Shown: in pieces, positions 47,458-57,432 of the stretch
Layout: every line of letters begins with the position of its first letter
How positions within the stretch are numbered: the first letter of the stretch is position 1
DNA from: Allomyces arbusculus
Lineage: Eukaryota > Blastocladiomycota > Blastocladiomycetes > Blastocladiales > Blastocladiaceae
Assembly (NCBI GenBank): GCA_027604705.1
Contig: JADHYV010000070.1
Location: forward strand, 1 to 64,000
Direction of reading: 5' to 3'
Length of the DNA: 64,000 nucleotides
The notes under the pieces: model-generated
The model's database searches: none
The model's input: only the letters and a program-made list of their open reading frames with translations
Told to the model about the DNA's origin: nothing
Made by a program: the position numbers and the translations under genes

Positions 47458-50400
47458 TCACGCCTTGACGAGCCGCACCGTCCACGCCGCGTCCCGTAAA
47501 CGGAATCCGGGTTCCTTGACCACGAGCATGCGCCCGCCGAGCTGCGTCTCCACGGGCACACGCTCGACGACCTTACCATCCTTGTCCACCACTTCCGCAA
47601 CCGTCCCGCGCTCAAACGCCGTCGTCCCCACAAGCACGAGCCGCTCCACGCGCACGTCCCCGAACCGCGCCATAAACTTGCCGCGCACCGTCTCGTTCAC
47701 CGCAATCGCGCGCTTCTGCGAGACCAGGTCGGCCGGCGCGTCCGCGTCGCGCGGGGTCGTCGGCATTGCCACGTCGGCGCGGAACACGCCCGCACTCATC
47801 TGCATGGATACGTCTACGACAGCGCCGTCAAGGTACGCAAACGACGCGCCGTCCTCGATAACAAAATGGCCTTCGGCACGTCCCGTGGCATCGAGCGCGA
47901 CCGTGACTGTAACTGGGTCCGTGAGCATAGGTTCCGCCGCGCGCCGGAGCCGGTCGCGCGTGACAAGCACCGACCCACCGCGCACAAAGTGCGGAATCTC
48001 GTCGAGCGGGGCCGCGACCGTATGCGTCTTGCCGCCCGCGAGCGGCGTGTACGACAAGTCGCCGAGTGCGTACCACACATTCGATTTGCCGGGCAGGTAA
48101 ACGTCACGCGTCGTGGCGCCCGCGGCGGTCACGGGCGCGACGAGCATCCCCGACTTTCCAACGAGGAACGTATCCTGAACACTCCACGTCATCTTATCTT
48201 CGGGGAATGCCCACACGAGCGGCTGCATGACGGGCATACCCTGCGCCCACGCGTCCCAGAACGCGGTCGCGACGATCGGCAGATACCGGTACCGGCGGCG
48301 CACGGCGTCGCGGATCCGACGCGTCGTGATATCGTCAAACAACCAGGGCTCGCGCCGCTTCGTGTCAATGTGCGCGTGCGCGCGGAAGAACGGCTGGAAG
48401 GCCGCGGCCTGGTACCAGCGGACGAGCAGTTCCGAATCGGGGTTCCCAAAGAAGCCGCCCACGTCGGCGCCGCCAAAGACGATGCCCGACGCCGTCAATG
48501 ACAAGAGCATCGGCTGCGCAGCCTCGAGGTGCGACCATTCCGCCAGGTTATCACCTGTCCAGATCGCGCCGTACCGCTGCGACCCGATAAAGAAGGCCCG
48601 CGAGAGAACAAACGGGCGCGCTTGGTCCGAAGACCGGTGCAGGTGGCCCTCGTGCGTCGCGCGGTGCTGGAGCATCCCGTAGGCGTTGTGCACAATGCGG
48701 TGCTCGAGCCCACCGTGGTGCTGCACTGTCTTGGGCATGGTGATTTCCGGGCCGGTAAAGACGGACGGCTCGTTCATGTCGTTCCACGTGAAGAGCATCG
48801 GCGTCGACCCGACGTACTGGTCAAACGCAAACTGCGCCGCCCACCACGCACGCGCCTTCGGGTCCGTGAAGTCGATCCAGTTGGACTGGCCCGGCCAGCA
48901 CCACCCGCCAAAGTCCCCGGAACCCTCGGCATTCTTGACGAGCAGATTCTGCTTGGCCGCCTCGGCCGAGATGCGGTACTCCGAGTCCTCCTTGATGTGC
49001 GGGTCAATGATCGTCACCATCTTGCGGTGCTTGGTCGCGAGATTGCCGAGCATCTTATCGGGCGTCGGGAACTTGACCTTGTCCCACGTAAAGTAGCGCT
49101 TGCCGTCGGTGTGTTCAATGTCGAGCCACAGCACGTCGTACGGGATCTCGTGCTCGTCAAAATTGGCGTCGACGGCACGCACGTCGGCCTCGTCGTTGTA
49201 GTTCCACCGGCACTGGTGATAGGCCATGGCGAACAGGGGTGGGAGCGTCGGGTAGCCGGAGAGGGCCAGGTACTCGCCGTGCACGGCGGCCGCGTTGGCG
49301 CCCGTCATGAAAATCACGTCGAGCGGCGACGACTCGGCCATCCAGTGAGTCGCGAGCTGGTTCTCGGCGGGACGCGCAACATCGACCCACATTTCCGAGG
49401 CCGTCATCACGAGCACACCCGCAGATCCCTTGTCGCCCTGCGTGATGACGAGTGGGACCGACCCGTAGAGCGCCATGGGCGAGTCGAGATTGTACTCGAA
49501 AACGTCCAGGTTGTAGAGCCGGTATGGATCGGCGTACTTGGCGCCGGGCCCGCGCGTCGAGGGCAGGTTGAAGTCGGTCGCGTGCTCGGCCAGCCCGTAC
49601 GCGTGCGCCGTCTCGGGAAAGGTCACGTCAAAACCAAACGAGCGCGGACCTGGATTTTTCAGGATCAGCCAAGAAAACCACGACCAAGGATGAGATGCAC
49701 CATAGACAAAGGCGTACCGTTGGGCTTGGTGTCCTTGTGGGTGCGGAACTCTTCCTCGTGCGCTCCGTCGTGGTCAATCTGGATCCACTTGAGTTCTGGG
49801 TCCTCTGCAGCCGCTGCTGTCGATGCGGCCAAGTCTTCTTGCGCGGGCTGGGCCCCGCCCTCCACGACTTCGGGTGCCTTGTTCTCCTCTTTCTCTTTCG
49901 GCGGCACCGGAATCGTCGCACCCGTCTCGAACCGGAACAGCGCGCGGTCATTCACGACCGCGAGTACGTCCCCACCGCGCACGACCTCGATCCGCAGTGG
50001 CGCATACTGGACGCGCACCTCGACGCCACCTTCCACGATCAGCGTCGCACCCCCATCGCGCGCCACGACCCGGTGCGGCACGACGTCCGGCGTCGGTTTC
50101 ACGAGCGCGACCGCGGGCACATCAAACACCTTGTCGAGCGACGCGTCGCGCACTTGCACGCGCACCATCCCGCGCGCCAAGGTCGTGATGGCCAAATCCA
50201 CATTCCCTGCAGTTTGGCCCGCGTGTGCGGCGACGTGCGTGCGCAGACGCGCGCGAAACTCGCCCTTCTTGGCGTGGTTCGTGTCGGCAGCGACGATGGT
50301 CGCGTGCGTCCACTTGGGCACGTCGATTGCCGTTGCGGAGTTGGGATCGAACGCGTTTCGCAGGTCGGCCCACGCGCGGTGGCGCCGGCAAAAGCCCGAT

Positions 50401-50558
50401 TGCGTGCAGGTCTTGAATTCCTCGGCTTTCACGGCGAGAGCGGCATTGTTGTTGGAGGCGGGCAGGATCACGGCGAGAATTGCGGCGACGATGGCGAGGG
50501 TCGCGAGCACGCGGCCGGCGGCGCGGGCGCGGCGGCGCGTGGCGGATCGGCGCGACAT
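47458..50558 (-). CDS. Glucosidase II alpha subunit (GH31)
   Basis: Removes the inner alpha-1,3-linked glucoses from N-glycans in the ER, controlling the calnexin cycle. Exon 1 is 50558..49718 and exon 2 is 49649..47458, with a 68-bp intron (GTACGC...CCAG, phase 1) rejoining KPNG to PRSFGFDVTF; 1010 aa. A basic N-terminus precedes a hydrophobic segment (VLATLAIVAAILAVILPA) acting as signal peptide or anchor, then the family start block FKTCTQSGFCRRHR. The catalytic nucleophile lies in WNDMNEPSVF and the acid/base in WTGDNLAEWSHL. No C-terminal HDEL-type signal is present, which is normal because retention depends on the beta subunit. Confidence 0.95.
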
Positions 50559-50985
50559 GGCGGGGTCCCAGCGGCAACTATTCTTGGTCACTATCGTCGT
50601 CGTCGCTGTCGTGGTTGCGTTCGATCGCGAACGGTGTTGCTGGCGTGGATGGAAGCGCGCTGTGGAAAAGCCACACAGCAGCGGTTCGTGTAGAGCATGT
50701 CAGGCCTATCGCAAAACACACGCTCTTGATGGCAGGGATCTTCAAGTCTCGTCTCTTGCTCGCCCTTGCCAGCAATGCCTCCTCTACCCTCAATTCAAAA
50801 AGGAAAAAAAAGCAAACGCCAGACCTGTTACTGGACGCATGGTCAACCTTCTCCACTTTTCCGCTGCAGCCCACCGTCTCCTTCGACGCGCGCGAGCTCC
50901 ACAAAGTCATCCTCCTGAACCGCTCCATTGCCCCCTCGTCAACAACCCCAGTCTCCTCAACCTACCATCGCACCACGGCCACTAC
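50559..50985. other. Intergenic region between GPCR stop and glucosidase II start
   Basis: 427 bp holding the GPCR 3' UTR and the glucosidase II promoter. An A-rich stretch lies near 50790-50815. No gene or RNA was recognised. Confidence 0.4.
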
Positions 50986-52464
50986 TCAGCGTATTCCCTT
51001 GCGCGTCGTCGCTTGGCCCGCGGCATTCGCCTCGGCGCTCGCCGGCGGCGGCAGCTTCAAGATCTGGCGCACGAGCGTGCCGTAGCGCTTGTCGAGCATG
51101 AAAGTGAAGAGCGGGTTGCACACGCCAATAAACGAGACCATGAACCCGGAAATACAGTCTATCAGAGGGTCGACCGGGTGCGGCACGACCCATGTCGCGA
51201 CCCACACGTAGAGGTAGAACACCCACGACAGGAAAAACACGCCCACGACAGCGATAGCGCGCTTGAGCAACATCTTTTCGTTCTTGCGGGCCACCAACTC
51301 GGCGGGTGACACGTGCTGCTTCTCGAGCTTTTGCGACGTTGCACGCACGCGCTTCACGGCCGAAGCGAGCAATGCCGCACCGGACTGGCCAAACGACGCC
51401 GACGGCGACCGCGCACACGACGACGGGACCGCCGTGGAACCCGACTCGTCGAGCTTGCCGCCCGCACCAGCGTTTGCGCTCGCATTGGGCGAGTCCTTGG
51501 CGCCGATCGCCCGGAGCAGCGACCCGCCGGGGACCGCATTGCCCGCCTTGGCGGCACCGGCTTCGGCCGCCTTGGGAGCCGTGGCCGCAGCCGAGGTCGC
51601 CGACGCCGACGCGTTGCCCGAGGACGAGGCGCCGCCGCCCTGGCGCGACGACTTGACCGACCTTTGCGACTGGCGGAAGACAGAGATGATCTTGTAGTAC
51701 CCGATGATCATGATGGTCATGGTCACGGAAATCAGCGAGCACATGATCGCCTTGAGAATGCCGTCGGCGGGCCACGTCGACGACCAGTCGGGCGCGCAGT
51801 AGACCGACGACGACTGCAAGATGTAACCCTGGCCACCCGCGAGAATCGGCAGCGCGGCATACCCGATCCCGCCGATCCAGACACCGCCGAGCAACTGGAG
51901 AATGACCTTGCGCTCGAGCCGCTTCTGCATGACAATCGACAGGTACCGCTCGGCGGTTGTGAAGAAGAGCGTCACGACCGAGTTGTAGACAAAGAACGAG
52001 CACGCAAACCCGTTCCACAGACACGCGACCGGCCCAAACGCCCACTTGCCCATGATCGCGTTCGAGAACCAGATCGGGAAGTTGGTCATGGCGAGCCCGA
52101 GATCGGCAATGGCCAGATTGACGATCAGCACGTTGGCCGAGTTCTGGAACATTTTGCCCTTGTGTGCGGCATAGAGCAAAATCGAGTTGAGGAAGAGGTT
52201 CGAGAGCTGCAGGCAGCTAATCAGCCACGTAACGCTGAGACTCAGTGGCGGCAGCGAGTCGGTGGCAAAGTTGAACGTGCGCGGCGAGACCGACGCGGCG
52301 GTGCTGAAACTAGCATTCACCGGTGTCTCGGCCGCGGCCGCGGCGACAACGGCCGAGGCGGGCGCGGGGACGGCTTGCGTCGCGGCAAACGCGGAGCCGA
52401 GCTGCAGGGCCGCCGACAGGGCCACGCACGCGGCGGCCACCGTCAGGGAACCCGGACGAGGCAT
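50986..52464 (-). CDS. Class A (rhodopsin-like) G protein-coupled receptor
   Basis: Seven-transmembrane receptor; ligand unknown. It is a 492-aa intronless frame. Possible signal peptide (residues 1-28), extracellular Ser/Ala-rich region, TM1 about 77-100, TM2 111-133 with LAIADLG, TM3 with Cys148, ending in ERY (172-174) followed by LSIV. ECL2 has YCAPDW (Cys223), so the class A disulfide is possible. TM5 spans about 236-260, followed by a long third intracellular loop of roughly 140 low-complexity residues. TM6 and TM7 follow, with NPLFTF (N450) in place of NPxxY. The position equivalent to the opsin retinal lysine (six before that Asn) is Ser, so it should not bind retinal as opsins do. 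Such receptors are known from zoosporic fungi but not typical of Dikarya. Confidence 0.87.
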   Translation of the reverse strand: MPRPGSLTVAAACVALSAALQLGSAFAATQAVPAPASAVVAAAAAETPVNASFSTAASVSPRTFNFATDSLPPLSLSVTWLISCLQLSNLFLNSILLYAAHKGKMFQNSANVLIVNLAIADLGLAMTNFPIWFSNAIMGKWAFGPVACLWNGFACSFFVYNSVVTLFFTTAERYLSIVMQKRLERKVILQLLGGVWIGGIGYAALPILAGGQGYILQSSSVYCAPDWSSTWPADGILKAIMCSLISVTMTIMIIGYYKIISVFRQSQRSVKSSRQGGGASSSGNASASATSAAATAPKAAEAGAAKAGNAVPGGSLLRAIGAKDSPNASANAGAGGKLDESGSTAVPSSCARSPSASFGQSGAALLASAVKRVRATSQKLEKQHVSPAELVARKNEKMLLKRAIAVVGVFFLSWVFYLYVWVATWVVPHPVDPLIDCISGFMVSFIGVCNPLFTFMLDKRYGTLVRQILKLPPPASAEANAAGQATTRKGIR

Positions 52465-53416
52465 GGCGGCTGGAGAAGGCGAGCGCGGGATGGATGGAGC
52501 AAATGCGCGCGGCGTCGGTCTTGAGCGAGAGCGAGATTGGGCACGACTTGGCGGCCTGGACGCGGCAGCAGCGCAAGCTTGAAGGTCGGGGACGCCGTCG
52601 AGCCGAGAGCGGTATGCGGGTGGGGTGCGGGATTAGGATCCCGTCTAGCGAAGAGCGGGAGGAGAGAGAGAAGCGCTGGTGGGACGGGCAAGAAATGGAC
52701 GAATCGAGGGAGTCCGGGGGGGGGGGGGGGGCAGCATACACTGTCGGCAGCGAACTCGCATGGAGGCCGCGACCCCGGCCCGTGATGCCGTTGCGTGCAG
52801 GCATGGCTCGAGTCCTCGTCCTCGGAATCAGATTGCCGTCGTCGCGCATGTCGCTGAGATGCTTGGGACGGGGTCCGTGCGGGGTCGGAGACGGGGCTGC
52901 GCGGGGTCGGAGACGGGGCTGCGTGCGGAGTCGTAACAGGGGCGGCACGTGGAGTCGGGACGGAGCTGCTGGCCAGACGGTCGGTCGTGATCTGCGCGAC
53001 GCGGAAGCGGGTGGTGGCATGGATTGACGGCATTTTGCATTCATTGCGGCAGGTCGCGCCCGACGTGGGGACGAGATTATAATTGTGGTTACTGTCCAGC
53101 GCCAACTGGTTGGCTGGTGCATCCAGCGGCGGCATTATGGTGTCCCTTTGACTGGCGCACGTGGGTGCGGACGTTCTCCTGTCGCCAAACGGCCGTCAAA
53201 ACGACAAAGAGCGGTCGACCTCGCCAGTCGCAACACACGGCAAAAAAGAAAATTTTGAAACCATTGCCGTCAAATCTCTGAAGTGCGCATCGCGCGCCCG
53301 CGCTCGTGTCTGTCTCAGCCTAACGAGCCCGCCCGCGGCCACTTCGCTCCTGAGCCTAATTTTGGCCCCGCCAATCCGACACCTTCCAAACAAACAGCCG
53401 TTGACCGGCTCCGCAA
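52465..53416. other. Intergenic region between syntaxin 3' end and GPCR start, with a G16 run
   Basis: 952 bp. Sixteen consecutive G residues lie at 52716-52731 (C run on the GPCR coding strand). Degenerate repeats of GGGGTCGGAGACGGGGCTGC lie near 52880-52925, and a CACGTGG core near 53158. No gene was recognised. Confidence 0.4.
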
Positions 53417-54938
53417 TTACCCACCCGGTCTTGGCGCCGGGCCCGCCGGTGGCGCTGGCGGTGCGGGCGACGGTGCCGGTGCGGGCGACGGTGCTGGTGC
53501 GGGCGCCGGCCCAATCGGCGACCGGATGTTTTTACCCGGCAGGGCGACGCCAAGCACGATGGCCGTGGCCGCGCCAGCAATGATCAGCACCAGAAACAGA
53601 ATGATCCATTTTTTCTACGCCATTGCGCAGGCCATCCGTGTGAGCCGCATGAACTAACGTTCTCCACCTATCAAAAACTACGTACCCTGCGCGCCTTGCG
53701 CGCATACGTCGCCGCGTCATCCACCTCGAGCTGGCCCGACTCCATGTGGTTCGCCGTGTCGTCGGCAAACTCGACGACCTGTGCGATGTTGCGGTCCTGC
53801 GTGTCGATGAAGTGCGCGAGGTCGACGGCCATGACGTTCAGGTCCTGCACCGATTTTTCGAGCAGCACGAGTTCGTGGTGCCGCGCGGCCACGGCGTCGC
53901 GCTGCGTCGCGGCCTCGTTGACGGCGTCGGTGAAGATGCGGGGCGCCGCGCCCGATTGGTGGACCCAGTCGAGTTCGTCGGGCTCGACATTGGTTTTTAC
54001 TGCAGGTCGGGGACCGGTCAGAAACGAATGACGAGGTTCCGCGGAAAAGAGTGATGGATCGTACCGATGCGCAGTTGCCGCTGGAAATGATCGCGCGTGC
54101 GGTCGTGGTGCGCCGACTGCAGGTTGCGAAACTGGCGCACGGTCGTGAGCAGCGTCTGCAGCAGATGGCGCTCGTGCGTGGCGGCGATGCGGTTGTCGGA
54201 CGCTGAAAAGTGCGTCTTGAGCGAGTCAAGGTCTAGGGTCACCGCCGAATGTCAGGGTCAGACACGGGTCACGACGGAGACCGCATCAGGAAACGTGCGC
54301 ACTGATGATCTTGCCGTGCAGCTGCAAAATCTTGGCCTGGATCGACTCGGCGAGAGCTGTTGCCTCGTTCCCTAAATTCCCGCGCGCGTGGTCAGCATCG
54401 GCGTGGATCGCAGTCGCGGTCGGAAGCGACGTGAACGTACAAGGATCGGGCGAGGCCGTGGCCGCGCACTCGCGCTGCAGTTCCTCGAGGTGAGCAAGCT
54501 GGATGTTGAGCTGGCGGATCTGCGAGTGCAAGTGGCTCACGTCGCGCTACCACGACCATGTCGGCGTCAGTGTCGCTCCAAGACTTGGCCGCGCCCGCTC
54601 GTCACGTACGACCACATACATACCAACCAGGCACCGAGCGAACCAACGGCGAGCGTGACAAACTCGTCATTGTCGTAGTCCGGCGGGCGCATCATGGCGG
54701 CCGACGGCGGCGGTGGTGGCGGTGCCGGTTGTGCGAGCGCATTCGTGGTCGTCGCCGCTGGAACGACGTCGGTGCTCGCCGGGACCAGGGTCACGGGCGC
54801 GACGAGCGGCGCCGTGTCGGATGCGTCGGCGGTCGTGTTGGGCACAGCGGCCATGTCGTTGGTGCGCGCGCGGCGCGCCGGTGGTACGTGCGCGGGCTGC
54901 AGCGCGGCGAGCTCCGACATGCGGTCGCGCGCGAGCAT
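53417..54938 (-). CDS. Syntaxin-type Qa-SNARE with Pro/Ala-rich tail after the membrane anchor
   Basis: Drives membrane fusion, probably at the plasma membrane. Five exons on the minus strand: 54938..54624, 54546..54303, 54232..54065, 53999..53686 and 53614..53417; introns 65-77 bp; 412 aa. The start MLARDRMSEL resembles MKDR-type syntaxins. An Habc-like region (HLHSQIRQLNIQLAHLEELQ onward) ends in FQRQLRIVKTNVEPDELDW. The SNARE helix is RHHELVLLEKSVQDLNVMAV, then DLAHFIDTQDRNIAQVVEF, then ARKARRKK and an anchor WIILFLVLIIAGAATAIVLG. About 38 residues follow the anchor, mostly Pro/Ala/Ser, where syntaxins usually have almost none. The exon 1 donor is uncertain: GTATGT at 54623 (typical intron length) or GTCACG at 54659. 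Confidence 0.88.
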
Positions 54939-56244
54939 GGTGTGCGCGGTCGGCCTCGGTGCGGGTGGTGCGGGTGGTGCCGGTGGTGCAGGTGGCGCAG
55001 GCGGTGTGAGTGCGCGCGGCTGGGTGCGATCCGGCAGGGTGGCCTCTGAGACTCGGGAGCAGCTCGCGGTGGATCGCAGCAGTCGGTTCACGGCGGCAAT
55101 GACGACGGCAACAGCAGCAGAAGCGATGGTGGCAGCTCGACGGCGGTGCGGCGCGGTGACGCGGAACGCGAGCGGGCTGCCGAGCGTGATCGGCGCGGTG
55201 ATGGCCGACGCGCGCAAGCGCGCCGGGTTGGCAGGGATCCTGCGGATCGGTGTGGCAGGCAGGCCACGTGCGGCTGCTTTGCGGCCGACGCGGCGCCGTC
55301 TGCACCACCGCGGCCACGCGCGCCTCTCCGTCGCGGTCGGTCAGCGACCCGGCCGACTCACGCAAGTCGCATCGTGCGCGCGCCGCCGGGAGACGGCGCG
55401 GCCCCCTGCCGTCCCACGCGCGTGTGTGTGCTTCGCACCGACTGCCTTCACGCCCGCCGGCGCGCGTCAGCCACGTCCCGCCGCCAGCTCAGCAGGCCCG
55501 CTGCTGCAACCGATCGCGCCGGCACGCTGCCCGTCTGCCTCGCGCGCGCGACGTCGCACGCACGCACGCCCCGCTCCGGCCCGCTGGCCCGGCCCCCCTG
55601 CCTGAACCAACCGGCCATGCACGCACGCCGCCGCTGCGGTGCCCTTGATCGCTCACTCGGCCGGGCCGGGCGGGCGGCTGCGCACATCCACCACCCCCAC
55701 GCGGCCGCCCTGGAGCACGCGCAAATCGACGATGCGCAGGAACGCCTCGCCCCTCTCACAGGGGTCGCCGCCGCACCACCACCGCCGCGCACGCGCGCGT
55801 TGGCCCCCGCCATCTCGCTTTGTGGGCCGTGGGGGCGCGGGCCTCTCACCAGCCAAACGCGCGCTCGCACCGCTTGCTTTGGGCGTCCCCCGCCTAGCGA
55901 CTCGGCGCGTGCGCACGACCGCCGGTCGAAACTCACGCAGTCGCACCACCACCTCGCACGCCCGCGCCCGCGCCCCACTGCCGTGGCCCGGACGGCGCCG
56001 GCATGCCTGCGCAAGCGCCCACCGCCCCGCCCCCCGTCGGTCTTGTTGAGCCCCCTCTCCACCGGCGACGGCGACGACGACGACTCCCTCTCTCCCTCTC
56101 GCCCTCCCCGCCCCAGTCCTGTCCCATCGTCCCACTCTCACATCCGCGACAACGGCGTCGACGACGATACCGCAGGCTCCCTCCATCCCTCCCCGCCTCT
56201 CCACCTTTCCGCATCCCTGAACCCACCCGTCTACCACCACCACG
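54939..56244. other. Divergent intergenic region, syntaxin / acidic hypothetical gene
   Basis: 1306 bp of very GC-rich sequence. Long open frames on both strands are products of base composition and look random. A CACGTG core lies at 55265-55270. A pyrimidine-rich leader precedes the ATG at 56245. Confidence 0.35.
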
Positions 56245-57069
56245 ATGCTCGCCCACTCGCTCCCGACCCCACCGGCGACCCCGCGCCGTGCTTCCTCGTC
56301 ATCACGCATTGACGCGCACTGGACCGCCGTCAAGCCTGTCGCCGCGGCGCGCCATGCCACCATCAAGAAGCGCGCGCCCGTATCGAGCTCTTTGCCGCGC
56401 AAGGTCGCAACCCCGCTGCGCCGCCGAGTCCTCGAGGACGCGGCGCGGCAACACCTGCCCCCACCCGTCGCTGACCCGGAACCGGAACCGGAGGTCGTGA
56501 TCCAAATTGCCCCGCCACCCGTCCCCTCGCCATCGTTCCGCATGCCGCGTGTCTGGGTGCAAGTGCCACTCCCGCCCTCACCGAGTACGACCGCGCCGGC
56601 CGGAGTCCCGGCGCCGCCGGCAACGACGACACGCGACCTGCTGCTCGCGGCGCCGACGGCGCGCGCGGCCGAGCCCGCCATCCAGGTCGATTCGGACGAC
56701 GACGAGGATGACGACGACGACGACGATGCGCGCGGCCCGCCGCTCGTCGACGACGAGTCGGACGACGACTTTTCCGATGCTGACGACGACGACGACGACG
56801 GCGGCGATGTCGTCGAAGACGAGGAACCGGCCGAACCGGTTCCCCCGCGGCTGCGCCGCATTTTCCGCGCGCGCAATGCCCCACAGCGGTACCTCGACCG
56901 TGAGCGCGACCGGTTGCGCGACTGGCTGGCCGTGCGCGTCGACGTGCTCGCGCGCACGCAGCGCAAGTTGGCCGCCAAGAAGGTCGCGCCCAAGGCGAGG
57001 GCAAGGGCGCGGTTGGCCAAGTGCCGGCGGCTCTTGGCGGTGCTTGATGACGAGGACGCGTGGTGCTAG
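56245..57069 (+). CDS. Hypothetical acidic protein
   Basis: Not recognised. A 274-aa intronless frame starting in a fair context (CCACGATGC). Residues 1-75 are basic, residues 80-150 Pro-rich. Residues about 150-195 hold long Asp runs (DSDDDEDDDDDDD; DADDDDDDGG), and the last 70 residues are a basic, helix-prone segment (RYLDRERDRLRDWLAVRVDV). An acidic tract next to a basic helix recalls nucleolar or chromatin-binding proteins, but that is only an analogy. An antisense frame (55653..57020) is judged a shadow. Residual doubt remains because of the GC bias. Confidence 0.55.
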   Translation: MLAHSLPTPPATPRRASSSSRIDAHWTAVKPVAAARHATIKKRAPVSSSLPRKVATPLRRRVLEDAARQHLPPPVADPEPEPEVVIQIAPPPVPSPSFRMPRVWVQVPLPPSPSTTAPAGVPAPPATTTRDLLLAAPTARAAEPAIQVDSDDDEDDDDDDDARGPPLVDDESDDDFSDADDDDDDGGDVVEDEEPAEPVPPRLRRIFRARNAPQRYLDRERDRLRDWLAVRVDVLARTQRKLAAKKVAPKARARARLAKCRRLLAVLDDEDAWC

Positions 57070-57432
57070 CTGGCTCATTTGATGAGCTGGCAGGCAGAGA
57101 GCGAGGCGGTTTGTGAGGAATTAATGAAAGATTCGAAGCCCGTTTGATCCCATGTTTTTGGCGTTGTTTCTTTCTCCAGGAGCTCAAAGACGACGGACGA
57201 CGCTGGGTGACAGGGGTCGCGCTCTTTGTCGGTCCTTTCGGGACCGTCTTTCATCGAGCACGTCGGTTACGTGTCCGGAGGACACGGAGGGTCGCTTGCT
57301 GACGAACGGGGCAGCGTCGCTCGCTCGCTGACGAGACCCGCCCGGTCCAGTCGCCAGCATCGTCCAACATGATCCAAAGCAATACGCACAAACCCAAACG
57401 CGTCCATCTTCATTCGGTACCACTCTCATCCG
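57070..57432. other. Intergenic region between convergent genes
   Basis: 363 bp between two stop codons; both 3' UTRs must lie here. No gene or RNA was recognised. Confidence 0.4.

Noticed and set aside
48529-51309. 926-aa plus-strand open frame over glucosidase II alpha
   Set aside because: Antisense to strongly conserved GH31 motifs; an effect of base composition.
50986-52464. Assigning the GPCR as an opsin
   Set aside because: TM7 lacks the retinal-binding lysine and the NPxxY box is altered.
54694-56312. Large plus-strand open frames opposite and upstream of syntaxin exon 1
   Set aside because: Gly/Ala/Arg-rich, no domain; the minus strand encodes the syntaxin N-terminus here.
55653-57020. 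455-aa minus-strand open frame opposite the acidic hypothetical protein
   Set aside because: Composition is Ser/Gly/Arg runs complementary to Asp/Pro runs; the plus-strand frame has the better start context and a structured C-terminus.
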